From contig JAHBWI010000001.1 in NCBI GenBank assembly GCA_019637075.1, forward strand, positions 248,001-312,000: 64,000 nucleotides of DNA, in the 5' to 3' direction. Both the position numbers and the translations under genes were made by a program. The notes beneath the pieces were generated by a model. The model made no database searches and was not told the origin of the DNA. It was given only the letters and a program-made list of their open reading frames with translations. Below, piece after piece: positions 1 through 8,811 of the stretch (its first letter is position 1; every line of letters starts with the position of its first letter). The stretch is from Nitrospiraceae bacterium (lineage in GTDB: Bacteria; Nitrospirota; Nitrospiria; Nitrospirales; Nitrospiraceae).

Positions 1-2
1 CC

Positions 3-1187
3 TACGCGGTGGTCTGCTACCAGACGGCCTATCTCAAGGCGCACTACCCGACCGAATTCATGGCCGCGCTCATGACCAGCGACATGGGCAACGCCGACAA
101 GATCGTGGGCTACTTCACCGAATGCCGCGGGCTCGGCATCCCGGTGTTGCCGCCCGACGTGAACCAGAGCCAGAAATACTTCGCGGTCGTGGACGGCGGC
201 ATCCGGTTCGGCCTCGCGGCGATCAAGAACGTGGGCGAAGGCGCGGTCGAATCCATCATCGAGATCCGGAACGAGACCGGCCCCTTCCGCTCGTTCTTCG
301 ATTTTTGCCGGCGCGCCGACATGCACAAGGTCAACAAGCGGATGATGGAAGGGCTGATCAAGGCCGGCGCGTTCGATTCGATGGGCGGCCGCCGTTCCCA
401 ATTCATCGCGGTACTCGACCAGGCGATGGAAGAAGGCGCGACGATTCAAAAAGAGCGGGCGATGGGGCAAACGAGCATCTTCGGCGACGAACTGCCGGGG
501 ACGACCCAGACCTTGGACGAGCCGAAACTGCCCGACGTGCCCGAGTGGAGCCAGGGCGACATGCTCAAGTACGAGCGGGAGCTGACGGGCTTCTACATCA
601 GCGCCCACCCGCTCGCGCGCTATGAAGCCGCCATCCGTCTCTTCGCCACCACGACGACCGAACAGGTGGGGAACGTTCAGGACGGCCGGGAGGTGAAGCT
701 CTGCGGAATCATCACGGCGGTGAAGAGCATGCTGACCAAAAAGGGCGACCGCATGGCCTACATCACGCTGGAGGATTTACACGGGATGGTAGAAGTGATA
801 GCCTTCCCCGACCTCTATCGGGAAAGCGCCGATCTGATCGTCCCCGAGCGAGTCGTGCGGCTCACGGGCACCGTGGATCGAGGCGAAAAGGGCACCAAGC
901 TGCGCGGCAGCAAGATCGAACCCTTGGCCGAACTACAGAACAAGAACATCTCCAAAGTCACCATCCGCCTGGCCGACAGCCCGGGCATGTCGACCCGATT
1001 GCCCATCCTGCGCCAGGTGTTCCAAAAATATCCGGGCTCCTCGAGCGTCTCCTTGGTCTTTGTGGTGAGTCCGACCCTGGAAGCCCAGACGGCTCCGCTC
1101 CCGGACGTGAAGATTACCCCCAGCGAACACTTCATGGCAGATATTGAGGAAGTGCTAGGCAAGGGCACTATTACTTTGGTATCCTGA
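3..1187 (+). CDS. dnaE: DNA polymerase III subunit alpha, C-terminal part (5' end outside window)
   Basis: This is the C-terminal third of the replicative polymerase catalytic subunit, which extends DNA at the fork as part of the Pol III holoenzyme. The reading frame is open from the first bases of the window (Tyr-Ala precede the first GTG), so the true start lies upstream. Visible parts are the end of the fingers domain (VCYQTAYLKAHYP), a helix-hairpin-helix region (GEGAVESIIEIR through LIKAGAFDSMGGRR) and an OB-fold domain (VKLCGIITAVKSMLTKKGDR, then AYITLEDLHGMVEVIAFP). It ends normally with TGA, 38 bases before accA. The dnaE-accA order is common in bacteria and suggests co-transcription. 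Confidence 0.95.
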   Translation, partial: YAVVCYQTAYLKAHYPTEFMAALMTSDMGNADKIVGYFTECRGLGIPVLPPDVNQSQKYFAVVDGGIRFGLAAIKNVGEGAVESIIEIRNETGPFRSFFDFCRRADMHKVNKRMMEGLIKAGAFDSMGGRRSQFIAVLDQAMEEGATIQKERAMGQTSIFGDELPGTTQTLDEPKLPDVPEWSQGDMLKYERELTGFYISAHPLARYEAAIRLFATTTTEQVGNVQDGREVKLCGIITAVKSMLTKKGDRMAYITLEDLHGMVEVIAFPDLYRESADLIVPERVVRLTGTVDRGEKGTKLRGSKIEPLAELQNKNISKVTIRLADSPGMSTRLPILRQVFQKYPGSSSVSLVFVVSPTLEAQTAPLPDVKITPSEHFMADIEEVLGKGTITLVS

Positions 1188-1225
1188 CCGGAATACTGGG
1201 TTGAACCCTTAATGGGGACGTCCAC

Positions 1226-2194
1226 ATGAGAGACTATCTCGATTTCGAAAAACCGATCCGCGAACTCGAAGAGAAAATCGAGAAGCTGGCTTCCGCCGAA
1301 TCGCCGAAGGCCGGCACCCAGGAAGAAATTCGCAAGCTGCGCGGGAAACTGGCGCAGGTCGAACACGAACTGTACAGCAGCCTCACGCCCTGGCAACGCA
1401 CGCAGTTGGCCCGCCATCCCCAACGGCCGACCACGCTGGACTACATCGGCGAACTCTGCCGGGATTTCATGGAATTGCACGGGGACCGCGGGTTCGGCGA
1501 CGACCGCGCCATCGTGGGCGGCTTTGCCCGCTTCAATGACCGATCGGTCATGATCATCGGCCACCAAAAGGGCAAAACGCTCAAGGAGCGGATGCAGCGC
1601 AACTTCGGCATGCCCAATCCCGAAGGTTACCGCAAGGCGCTCCGTCTGATGCGGCTGGCGGAAAAGTTCAACCGTCCGATCGTCACCTTCATCGACACCC
1701 CGGGGGCCTACCCCGGCATCGGCGCCGAGGAGCGCGGCCAGGCCGAAGCGATCGCCCGCAATCTTCTGGTCATGTCCCGATTGTCCGTGCCCATCATTTC
1801 CATCGTGATCGGCGAAGGCGGCAGCGGCGGAGCCCTGGCCCTGGGCGTGAGTGACCGGATTCTGATGCTGGAACATTCCGTCTACTCCGTGATTTCCCCC
1901 GAAGGCTGCGCCGCGATTTTGTACGACGATCCCGCCAAGGTGCCCGATGCCGCAGCCTCGTTGAAGATGACGGCCCAGGATCTCGTCGGCCTTGGAATCG
2001 TCGATGAAGTCATCCCGGAACCGCTCGGCGGTGCGCACCGCGAACCCCGCTCCGTGGCGGACCGCGTCGCCAAGGCCCTGACGAATCAGCTCTATCCCCT
2101 CTGCGATCTATCTACCGACCAACTCCTGAACCAACGAGACCAAAAGTTCCGCAGGATGGGTGTCGTCGGCGGGTTGGTGCCTGCAGCGAGCTAG
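1226..2194 (+). CDS. accA: Acetyl-CoA carboxylase carboxyltransferase subunit alpha
   Basis: This cytoplasmic subunit, with AccD, transfers the carboxyl group from biotin to acetyl-CoA to make malonyl-CoA, the first committed step of fatty acid synthesis. At 322 residues it matches the usual family length of about 320. An N-terminal helical region (LDFEKPIRELEEKIEKL) is followed by the crotonase-like carboxyltransferase core with FIDTPGAYPGIGAEERGQ and GEGGSGGALALGVSDR. The ATG is preceded by a GGGGA ribosome-binding site. It follows dnaE closely and probably shares its transcript. No clear intrinsic terminator follows it; the next 250 bases before the porin gene hold no gene I can support. 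Confidence 0.96.
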   Translation: MRDYLDFEKPIRELEEKIEKLASAESPKAGTQEEIRKLRGKLAQVEHELYSSLTPWQRTQLARHPQRPTTLDYIGELCRDFMELHGDRGFGDDRAIVGGFARFNDRSVMIIGHQKGKTLKERMQRNFGMPNPEGYRKALRLMRLAEKFNRPIVTFIDTPGAYPGIGAEERGQAEAIARNLLVMSRLSVPIISIVIGEGGSGGALALGVSDRILMLEHSVYSVISPEGCAAILYDDPAKVPDAAASLKMTAQDLVGLGIVDEVIPEPLGGAHREPRSVADRVAKALTNQLYPLCDLSTDQLLNQRDQKFRRMGVVGGLVPAAS

Positions 2195-2450
2195 CATTCC
2201 CACGCCCCGCTTCCGTTTGCGCCTTCGAACGGTCAGAGCGTTTCAACCCCAGTGAAATCCAGTACAGACTACGCCTAATTTTCGTCATCATCCCGCCTTG
2301 CTACACTGCCGCACTCTCGCGTCGAAGGGCGCTGGGTGAACACGCACGGAGTCGGTCTGTCCCGCTCGGTGCCGGCTGATTTCAATCCCATCTCGCGCCG
2401 CGGAGTTTCCAATCAACGTACCGGATTATTCAGGAGGAGGAAGGAGAGCT

Positions 2451-3710
2451 ATGTCTCAGCGACTCATGACAGCGTTTCTCGCGGGCCTGCTGTGCTTGGG
2501 CACTGCCGGGGCCGGTGTGGCCCGTGCGCAAAGCGCCGGGGGTGAAAGCAACCCAGCCCCGGGTACCCATTGGACCGACGACCTGCTGCGGCCCGACGAC
2601 AAGGGCATCCACCGGTTCTTTCCGCAGGACAGCTTCATTCGTGTCCGCGGCTGGATCGACGGCGGCTACACGTACAACGCCACGAGTCCACGCAGCCATT
2701 TCAACGGACCGTACAATGCGGTCGACCGCGACATCCCGCAGCTCAACCAGCTGTACCTCGTGTTCGACAAGCCCCTGACCGCGACGGGCAGCGATTGGGG
2801 CATCGGCGGCCGGATCGACGTGATGTACGGCTACGACTACTTTCTGACGCAAAGCAACGGCGTCGAGCGCCACGCGAACGGCACGCAGCGGTGGACTGAA
2901 GCCGGCCAACATTATGGTCTGGCGATTCCGCAAGCCTATGCCGAGATCGGCAACCAAAAGTTTTCCGTGAAGCTCGGCCACTTCTACACGATCATCGGGT
3001 ACGAGGGCGTGCCGGCCATCAACAACTTCTTTTATTCAAAGTCCTTCGCCTATCAATTCGCCGGCCCCTTCACCCACTGGGGCGGCTTGGCCACCTGGAA
3101 CCTCAACGAACGAGTCACCCTGCAGGGTGGCGTCGTGAACGGGTGGGATTCGTTGGATCGGACGAAAGAGACGGCGAGCGGCTTGGCCAGCATCAAGTAC
3201 ACGGCGCCGGAAAATCTCTGGTCCCTCCAACTCGCCATGGTGACCGGCAACGAACCGAGCGCCGTCGCCACGCAATTCGAGACGAGAACGCGGTACAGCC
3301 TCATCTTCACCGCCCATCCGGCCGAGCGCTGGGAGTACGTCTTCCATCACCACTATGCCTATCAGGACCAAGGCAAGTTGGACGGAGGCACGGCGCGTTG
3401 GTACGGGATCGACAACTACCTGTACTACCAGTTCGCGCAGCAATGGCGGGCCGGCTTGCGGTTCGAATGGATGCGTGACGAAGCCGGGACCAGAGTCGGC
3501 GGGAATCCGGTTCGCGGCAACCCCAACCTGGGTCCCTTCGCCGGATCCTTCTATTCGCTCAGCGCGGGCCTCAACTACCGGCCTCACCCGAACGTGCTGA
3601 TCCGGCCGGAAGTCCGAGCCGATTGGTTCGACGGGCAGCGGGCGCCCTACAACGACGGCCTGAACAAGAATCAGGTCTTGGCGGCGATCAACGCCAACTT
3701 GCAGTTCTAA
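2451..3710 (+). CDS. Outer-membrane beta-barrel porin (OmpL-like, beta-barrel porin-2 family)
   Basis: This is a 419-residue predicted outer-membrane beta-barrel. A signal peptide of about 26 residues ends in GVARA. The rest is rich in alternating aromatic and polar residues typical of strands, for example RVRGWIDGGYTYNATSPRSH, YGYDYFLTQSNG and LGHFYTIIGYEGV, and the chain ends in a terminal Phe (NLQF) as outer-membrane barrels usually do. The overall pattern resembles the OmpL-like porin-2 family, whose members act as outer-membrane pores of mostly unknown specificity. A strong AGGAGGAGGAAGGAG ribosome-binding site precedes the ATG, suggesting high expression. It is monocistronic: a long stem-loop follows and the next gene is convergent. 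Confidence 0.85.
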   Translation: MSQRLMTAFLAGLLCLGTAGAGVARAQSAGGESNPAPGTHWTDDLLRPDDKGIHRFFPQDSFIRVRGWIDGGYTYNATSPRSHFNGPYNAVDRDIPQLNQLYLVFDKPLTATGSDWGIGGRIDVMYGYDYFLTQSNGVERHANGTQRWTEAGQHYGLAIPQAYAEIGNQKFSVKLGHFYTIIGYEGVPAINNFFYSKSFAYQFAGPFTHWGGLATWNLNERVTLQGGVVNGWDSLDRTKETASGLASIKYTAPENLWSLQLAMVTGNEPSAVATQFETRTRYSLIFTAHPAERWEYVFHHHYAYQDQGKLDGGTARWYGIDNYLYYQFAQQWRAGLRFEWMRDEAGTRVGGNPVRGNPNLGPFAGSFYSLSAGLNYRPHPNVLIRPEVRADWFDGQRAPYNDGLNKNQVLAAINANLQF

Positions 3711-3723
3711 GCAGGTCTGCAGT

Positions 3724-3756
3724 CTCGCCGGATGGCCATCTCGACCATCCGGCGAG
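3724..3756. terminator. 12-bp perfect stem-loop between convergent genes
   Basis: Twelve bases (CTCGCCGGATGG) pair perfectly with their complement across a 9-base loop, 14 bases after the porin stop codon. No T-tract follows on either strand, so this could be a weak bidirectional terminator or an mRNA 3'-end stabilising hairpin for the porin and the convergent ferritin-like gene. Confidence 0.5.
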
Positions 3757-3802
3757 GCTCGCTGCTGGGAATCTGATCTTACGGAACCTTGTCCGGCTAG
3801 GA

Positions 3803-4414
3803 TCACTCGATCGGCAAGGTCAACAAGCCCAGGGCAGTGAATCGTGATTCGATAGCGGAGAGGATCCGCCCCGTGAGGTCGGCGCGATAGGGTGCCAAGC
3901 TCTCATCGCCGAGATAGCGCTCGACGGTCCTCGGCAGCCTTTTCCACCAAGCCCCCGCCGTCACCCGCGCCTGTTTTGCCCTTCCGCCCCCGGCCTCGAC
4001 GATCTTCCGCAATTCCCGCTCGAAAAACTCCACATGGACGAGTTCATCGTCCAGAATCTCCCCGAGATCCGGTCTGACCGTGGCCAGCAGCTTGGCGAAC
4101 TCGAGCCCCAAGGCTTCGTAGCCGAACAGCTGCACGGCCAGCGCCTCCCAGCTTGCCGGCACGCTGGGGAGATCCGTGCGTTCGCGCGGAGTCTTGTCGA
4201 GGATGAGTTCGAAACGGCGCAAATGCTCTTCCTCATCCGCCTCATGCCGGTCCAGGAAAGTCTGCACGTGACGGGGAATGTCGCGTAGCTTGGCGGATCG
4301 CACGGCCCACAGGGCCATCGCTTCGGCTTTCAAGAACCGTTCAAGGAGCGCTCGTTCACAAGCAGGAGGAAGCGAAAGCGGGCCGGCCTGGGGCGTGATC
4401 TCTGGCGTGGGCAT
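3803..4414 (-). CDS. Ferritin-like diiron domain protein
   Basis: This is a 203-residue protein with the four-helix ferritin-like (rubrerythrin-type) layout. Four candidate metal-ligand motifs are in the right order: Glu31, E61xxH64, Glu100 and E124xxH127. This is the classic diiron pattern E, ExxH, E, ExxH. No rubredoxin domain is present, so a role in iron or oxidative-stress handling, or as a diiron oxidase, is possible but not shown. I chose the ATG at 4414 because it lies just downstream of the stop of the small upstream gene (5-base spacing). A longer frame reaching 4501 would overlap that gene and adds only an Arg-rich, non-conserved-looking stretch. The porin on the other strand is convergent. 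Confidence 0.75.
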   Translation of the reverse strand: MPTPEITPQAGPLSLPPACERALLERFLKAEAMALWAVRSAKLRDIPRHVQTFLDRHEADEEEHLRRFELILDKTPRERTDLPSVPASWEALAVQLFGYEALGLEFAKLLATVRPDLGEILDDELVHVEFFERELRKIVEAGGGRAKQARVTAGAWWKRLPRTVERYLGDESLAPYRADLTGRILSAIESRFTALGLLTLPIE

Positions 4415-4419
4415 GAGGA

Positions 4420-4620
4420 TCAGGGTTCGGCAGGCGGATCGAGCGGGCCGGCCCACTCGCCTTTGGTGAGGCCGACTTCTTGCGACGCCCCATCGGGCCA
4501 TTGAAAATAGCCGACCTCATCGACGTACACGATCAAGGGCTCGGTGTCCCGTTCCAGTCCCCGCCACCAGTACCAACCGGACGCCTTCGGTTTCTGCTTT
4601 GTCCACATGAGTTGGACCAT
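4420..4620 (-). CDS. Small conserved-looking hypothetical protein (66 aa)
   Basis: This acidic 66-residue protein is rich in Trp and Gly (WYWWRGLERD, YFQWPDGASQEVG). I do not recognise the family. Support for it being real comes from its tight spacing to the ferritin-like gene (5 bases between its stop and that ATG) and from its compact, non-random composition with several aromatic residues. The two genes probably form a short operon. There is no signal peptide, membrane segment or cysteine motif. The function is unknown. Confidence 0.55.
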   Translation of the reverse strand: MVQLMWTKQKPKASGWYWWRGLERDTEPLIVYVDEVGYFQWPDGASQEVGLTKGEWAGPLDPPAEP

Positions 4621-4630
4621 AGCCTTGCAT

Positions 4631-4711
4631 CTCGTCGCTCGTATCTCGCGGGCCGGTCAGACGTGTAGGCCCTCGGTACGAAATGCGCTTCACGAGCGAC
4701 GCTTCACGATC
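4631..4711. repeat. Short dispersed repeat cluster (family A)
   Basis: This intergenic stretch before hrpB contains units such as CGTATCTCG, GCGCTTCACGAG and CGCTTCACGAT. They recur at 7331, 13047, 40215-40299 and 43695-43765. The units look like variants of a 9-10 base word (CTTCACGA / GTATCTCG) in both orientations. Confidence 0.6.
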
Positions 4712-4767
4712 CTCCTATACGTCATCATGTCTATGCTATAAGCTCTTCACCAAGGACGCACCCTACC

Positions 4768-7269
4768 ATGGACCGCTTACCAATAGAAGAGGTCTTGCCG
4801 GCGCTGCGCCGTTCCCTAGCGGCAGGCCGCAATCTCTTGCTCACCGCCGAGCCCGGCGCGGGCAAAACGACGCGCGTCCCCCTCGCGATCCTGAACGAGC
4901 CCTGGCTGGAGAATCGCAAGATCGTGATGCTGGAGCCTCGACGCTTGGCCACCCGCGCCGCGGCCACCTTCATGGCGCGGCAACTCGGCGAACCGGTCGG
5001 GCGCACGATCGGCTATCGCATTCGCCACGATACGAAGATCAGCCGGGCCACGCGGATTGAGGTGGTGACGGAAGGGATCCTCACGCGCCTGCTCCAGCAG
5101 GATCCGTCGCTGGAAACCTACGGTCTCGTCATCTTCGACGAATTTCACGAACGCAGCCTCCAGGCCGATCTGGGCCTGGCCTTGGCCCGCGAAGCCCAAC
5201 GCCTGTTTCGCCCGGACCTTCGACTGCTCGTCATGTCCGCCACATTGGATTGCGCGTCGGTGACCCAGGTCTTGTCGGACGCCGAGACGATGACCTGCCC
5301 CGGGCGGCAATTCCCGGTGACCACTCATCTTCTCGAACGGCCGGTGGAAGGACCGATCGAAGCCGCGGTCGTCCGAGCGATCACGCAGGCGCTCGCGCGC
5401 GACTCCGGCAGTCTTCTGGTCTTTCTGCCCGGCATGGCGGAGATCAAGCGGGTGGAGCGGCACCTGCTGGAGTCCGGGACCGATCAGGACATCGCAATCA
5501 CGCCGCTTCACGGGGATCTCCCCCAAGATGCTCAAGACGAAGCCATCCGCCCCGCTCCGACGGGACGCCGCAAGATCGTGCTCGCAACCTCGATCGCCGA
5601 AACCAGTCTCACGATCGAAGGCGTGCGCGTGGTGATCGACGCAGGCCTGATGCGCGTGCCACGCTTCGATCCCCGTAGCGGGCTCACCAGGCTCGAGACC
5701 TCGCGCGTCACCTTGGATGCGGCGGATCAACGACGCGGTCGCGCGGGCCGAACGGAACCCGGCTCCTGCTATCGCCTCTGGACGGCCGCCGAGCAACAGG
5801 CGTTCCTGCCGCACCGAGTCCCTGAAATTCTTGAAGCAGACTTGGCGCCGTTGGCCTTGGACCTGGCCGAATGGGGCGCCAACGATGCGGGCGAACTTTC
5901 GTGGCTCGACCCACCTCCTGCCGGCGCGTTGGCGCAGGCGCGCGAACTCCTCGCGCAATTGGGGGCGCTCGACGCGGAAGGCCGGCTCACGGCCCACGGT
6001 CGAGAACTGGCGCATGTGACGGTGCACCCACGCCTGGCCCACATGATGGTGAAGTCCGTTCCGCTCGGCTGGAAGCCGTTGGCCTGTGACGTGGCGGCGG
6101 TGCTCAGCGAGCGGGACCTCTTGCAGGGCGGACCGGGCCAGCGTCACAGCGATCTGAGGCTCCGACTCGAGGCGCTTCGCGGCACTCGCGATCATCCGGC
6201 AGGTGCGACCGTGAATCGGGCCGTGGCGCACCGAATCCAGCGGGCCGCGGAACAATGGCAGCGTCAATTGCCGGCTGGCCCTGCCGCCGCCCTCGCGCCG
6301 GACCTGATGGGCCCCCTGTTGGCCTTCGCCTATCCCGACCGCATCGCCCGGCGGTTGCCGGGTCCCGATCGTCGGTACCGCTTGGCCAACGGTCGAGGGG
6401 CGTCATTCCCCACGGTCGACGGCCTCTCCGAGGAACCGTTCCTGGTGATTGCCCATTTGGACGGCTCGGGCGATTGGGCCCGTGTGCAGCTTGCGGCTCC
6501 GATCACCGCAACTCAACTCGAACGCTACTGCACCGAGCAACTTCGTGTGGTCGATGTATTGGAGTGGGACGAGCGAACCGAAACCGTTCGCGCCAGGAGG
6601 CAGCGCCGGTTGGGGCAGCTCGTGCTGGAGGATCGCGGGCTCCCGGATCCGGACCCGGAACAGATTCTGGCGGCTCTCCTCTCGGGCATTACACGGGCCG
6701 GCACGAGTTCATTGGGCTGGACGCCGGAACTTCGTCAGTGGCAGGCGCGCGTCCAATTTCTCCATCGTCTCGATTCGACCTGGCCCGACGTGTCGGACGA
6801 GGCGCTGCTCAAGGATCTTCATCGCTGGCTCGGTCCCTTCCTGAGCGGTGCGACGAGTTTGGCGCAGGTGCGACGACTGGATTTGGCCCCGGCCCTCGAA
6901 AGCCTGCTGACCTGGCCGCAACGGCAAGAGTTGGAACGGATGGCGCCGACCCACCTGACCGTGCCGAGCGGCTCCCATATTCGGCTGGACTATGAAGCGG
7001 GCGCGTCGCCGGTGCTGGCGGTGCGGCTGCAGGAAATGTTCGGCTGTCAGGAGACACCGCGACTGGCCGGCGGCACGGTGCCGGTGATGGTACACCTGCT
7101 GTCGCCGGCGGGGCGACCGGTGCAGGTCACCAAGGACTTGGCTAACTTCTGGCGCGCGACGTACCTCGATGTGAAGAAAGAATTGCGCGGTCGGTATCCG
7201 AAACACCACTGGCCGGACGATCCCCTCACCGCTGTCCCGACGAGTCGCGCCAAGCGCAGACAAGGGTGA
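4768..7269 (+). CDS. hrpB: ATP-dependent helicase HrpB
   Basis: This is an 833-residue DEAH-type superfamily 2 helicase of the HrpB family (E. coli HrpB has about 810). Visible motifs in order are Walker A (GAGKTT, residues 30-35), motif II as DEFH (about residue 125), motif III SAT (about 157), a helicase C domain with FLPGMAEIKR, and motif VI QRRGRAGRTEPG (about 320). The HA2-like helical domain follows, then the HrpB-specific C-terminus ending in GRYPKHHWPDDPL and a basic tail. Its physiological substrate is not well established in any bacterium. The gene stands alone, with no operon partners on its strand, and follows a repeat-containing spacer. Confidence 0.95.
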   Translation: MDRLPIEEVLPALRRSLAAGRNLLLTAEPGAGKTTRVPLAILNEPWLENRKIVMLEPRRLATRAAATFMARQLGEPVGRTIGYRIRHDTKISRATRIEVVTEGILTRLLQQDPSLETYGLVIFDEFHERSLQADLGLALAREAQRLFRPDLRLLVMSATLDCASVTQVLSDAETMTCPGRQFPVTTHLLERPVEGPIEAAVVRAITQALARDSGSLLVFLPGMAEIKRVERHLLESGTDQDIAITPLHGDLPQDAQDEAIRPAPTGRRKIVLATSIAETSLTIEGVRVVIDAGLMRVPRFDPRSGLTRLETSRVTLDAADQRRGRAGRTEPGSCYRLWTAAEQQAFLPHRVPEILEADLAPLALDLAEWGANDAGELSWLDPPPAGALAQARELLAQLGALDAEGRLTAHGRELAHVTVHPRLAHMMVKSVPLGWKPLACDVAAVLSERDLLQGGPGQRHSDLRLRLEALRGTRDHPAGATVNRAVAHRIQRAAEQWQRQLPAGPAAALAPDLMGPLLAFAYPDRIARRLPGPDRRYRLANGRGASFPTVDGLSEEPFLVIAHLDGSGDWARVQLAAPITATQLERYCTEQLRVVDVLEWDERTETVRARRQRRLGQLVLEDRGLPDPDPEQILAALLSGITRAGTSSLGWTPELRQWQARVQFLHRLDSTWPDVSDEALLKDLHRWLGPFLSGATSLAQVRRLDLAPALESLLTWPQRQELERMAPTHLTVPSGSHIRLDYEAGASPVLAVRLQEMFGCQETPRLAGGTVPVMVHLLSPAGRPVQVTKDLANFWRATYLDVKKELRGRYPKHHWPDDPLTAVPTSRAKRRQG

Positions 7270-7330
7270 GAACGGGCAGCCGGCACACACGCGCCCTTCA
7301 GCCCCACGTGATTCTTTCTTCCCACCTCGG

Positions 7331-7358
7331 GATACGCTTCACGCATCACGAGATACGT
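7331..7358. repeat. Dispersed repeat, family A copy
   Basis: The sequence GATACGCTTCACGCATCACG followed by AGATACGTC lies between the convergent hrpB and CBS genes. It shares its words with the copies at 13047-13066 and in the two riboswitch arms. Confidence 0.6.
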
Positions 7359-7360
7359 CT

Positions 7361-7798
7361 TTAGGTCTCATCGACCGAAGGCCCCAGACCAAGCTGGGCC
7401 CGCAGCAAATCGTGCCGCGTGATGCTCCGCGTCACTTTCCCATTCTGCACGACCGGCAGGATCTGAAAGCCCATCTCGAAGAGCCGGGCCACGCTGGTGA
7501 GCGAGGTATCATCCTTCACCGCCACGAACGCGGAGTTCATGATGTCGCGGGCCTGCGCCGTCCGGAGGTCAGTGCCCCGATCGACTGCGCGGATGATGTC
7601 GCCCTCATTGATGAAGCCAAGAAATTCATAGTCTCGGCCGACGACCGGCGCGCCGCTGATGTGGCTCGTCACCATTTCAATGGCGACGTCCAGCGCGCTT
7701 TCGTCCGGTTTGAATCGGCGGGTCATCGTTCCGACGATGTCGCCCACCACGCGATACCCCTCAGCCGGATTGCCTTCCACGTTTGTCACGACCTTCAT
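7361..7798 (-). CDS. Tandem CBS-domain protein
   Basis: This 145-residue protein consists almost entirely of a CBS pair (Bateman module). The first CBS motif reads ALDVAIEMVTSHISGAPVVG with FINEGDIIRAVD; the second reads SLTSVARLFEMGFQILPVVQ with SITRHDLLRAQLG. Such modules usually bind adenine nucleotides or related ligands and regulate a partner protein. No catalytic domain is fused, so it is probably a stand-alone energy or ligand sensor. The start is either ATG 7798 or GTG 7801; GGGAGG lies just upstream and I prefer the ATG. No neighbour indicates the partner. Confidence 0.85.
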   Translation of the reverse strand: MKVVTNVEGNPAEGYRVVGDIVGTMTRRFKPDESALDVAIEMVTSHISGAPVVGRDYEFLGFINEGDIIRAVDRGTDLRTAQARDIMNSAFVAVKDDTSLTSVARLFEMGFQILPVVQNGKVTRSITRHDLLRAQLGLGPSVDET

Positions 7799-7869
7799 CA
7801 CACCCTCCCTGCAAGAAATAGGTTGAACCAGGTGCTTGCCGAACGTTCACTGCTCCATTCCCGCTTGTG

Positions 7870-8238
7870 CTAGGGCGATGGCGACGGGGTCCGCGGAGGC
7901 ATGGGAATGGGATCGGGTGGCGCGGGCGGCATCGGCACCGGCCGAGTGGGATTATCGGGTCGTGAGACATCGGGGTCCCGCCGCTTTCGCGTTTCCGGAT
8001 CCACCGTCATGCGCCGATCGACCTCCGGCGGCACCACCACCGAATCCGGCGACGGCAGGGTCTTGGGATGCTGCACGATTCCAGGATCGATGCTGGGGGG
8101 AGCGGTCGATGGGTTCTGCTCCGGTTGATTCCCGGTCGCCGGCGGCCTTGGCTCAGCCGCGGCGAGCATCGCCCCCATTGAGATACTCACCATCCACAAT
8201 AGGACTGCACCACAGAGCGACCGGAGCAGCCACCGCAT
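7870..8238 (-). CDS. Secreted proline-rich hypothetical protein
   Basis: This 122-residue protein has a typical signal peptide (RSLCGAVLLWMVSISMG, cleavage near AMLAAA). The mature part is low in complexity, with many Pro residues and charged spacers, ending PMPPRTPSPSP. It has no cysteines and no recognisable fold, and is probably an intrinsically disordered periplasmic or surface protein. A GGGGG stretch precedes the ATG. It is a minus-strand gene between the MoaD-like gene and the CBS gene, separated from both by more than 70 bases. The function is unknown. Confidence 0.55.
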   Translation of the reverse strand: MRWLLRSLCGAVLLWMVSISMGAMLAAAEPRPPATGNQPEQNPSTAPPSIDPGIVQHPKTLPSPDSVVVPPEVDRRMTVDPETRKRRDPDVSRPDNPTRPVPMPPAPPDPIPMPPRTPSPSP

Positions 8239-8426
8239 AGCGCCCCCGCGTTTGGTTCGATGAATGGAAGGAAACGGAACCTTGCCGGATGTGCCCTGGT
8301 TCAGTTGTTCACTGATTCCAGCGTAGAATCAGTTTCGAGGGAAGGCGACTGGGCGGAACCCTAGCCGGACGCTCCGCAGCGCCGAGCGAATCCGCATGGG
8401 ACCATCGGAACGAGGTGGCGGCGGAT

Positions 8427-8705
8427 TTAGGAAGGGATGTCGCGCGTGCCGTCGTAAGAAGCCCGGGATTGGTGGGACAGTTTCAGCACGTCGCCGTCCT
8501 TGACCAGCGAATCCAGCGTGCTCACCTTCTTATTCACGGTCACGATCAGTTCCCCCTGCTGGGCGATCGGCAACAGGGGCCCGAATTGTTCCGCTCGGCT
8601 GGCCAGGAGCTTCTTGACGGACATCGGCTCCTCTACATCGAGTTCCAAGTCCGTTTCAGGTACCCGGGCCTGAAGCGTCGGCCCCAGGATGAGAATTTTC
8701 ACCAT
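8427..8705 (-). CDS. MoaD/ThiS-like beta-grasp small protein
   Basis: This 92-residue protein resembles the ubiquitin-like sulfur carriers. It has a beta start (VKILILGPTL), a helix (SVKKLLASRAEQFGPLL), GELIVTVNKKVS, and the typical late motif LVKDGDVLKLSHQ, like the GDEV(A)FFPPVSGG region of MoaD. It does not end in Gly-Gly; about 15 extra residues follow and the chain ends DIPS. It therefore cannot act as a classical thiocarboxylate carrier unless it is processed. I chose ATG 8705 because GGGGAG sits at good spacing; the longer frame upstream is Arg/Trp-rich noise. It may be co-transcribed with the diheme cytochrome and FAD dehydrogenase upstream of it on the same strand. Confidence 0.6.
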   Translation of the reverse strand: MVKILILGPTLQARVPETDLELDVEEPMSVKKLLASRAEQFGPLLPIAQQGELIVTVNKKVSTLDSLVKDGDVLKLSHQSRASYDGTRDIPS

Positions 8706-8730
8706 GTCGTTGATCTCCCCAAATAAAAGA

Positions 8731-8762
8731 GCAGATGGCTGATGGCCTCTGCTTATAGCAGA
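8731..8762. repeat. Dispersed repeat, family B copy
   Basis: On the minus strand this reads TGCTATAAGC, four bases, then GCCATCAGCC. The same two words with a five-base gap occur at 12006-12031, and a half copy (TGCTATAAGC) occurs at 4734-4743. All three lie between genes. Confidence 0.5.
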
Positions 8763-8811
8763 AAGAAGGACGGTTGTGCTTCCTGCCGGGCGCCATCGGG
8801 CCGTTTGCGGA

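Noticed and set aside
815-2038. Long minus-strand frame opposite dnaE and accA
   Set aside because: It spans two well-supported genes on the plus strand and translates to low-complexity, His/Asp-rich sequence; a GC-rich antisense artefact.
2336-2545. Small plus-strand frame before the porin gene
   Set aside because: It overlaps the porin start and its strong ribosome-binding site in another frame.
4816-6267. 483-residue minus-strand frame opposite hrpB
   Set aside because: It is antisense to an intact helicase gene with all motifs; no independent evidence for it.
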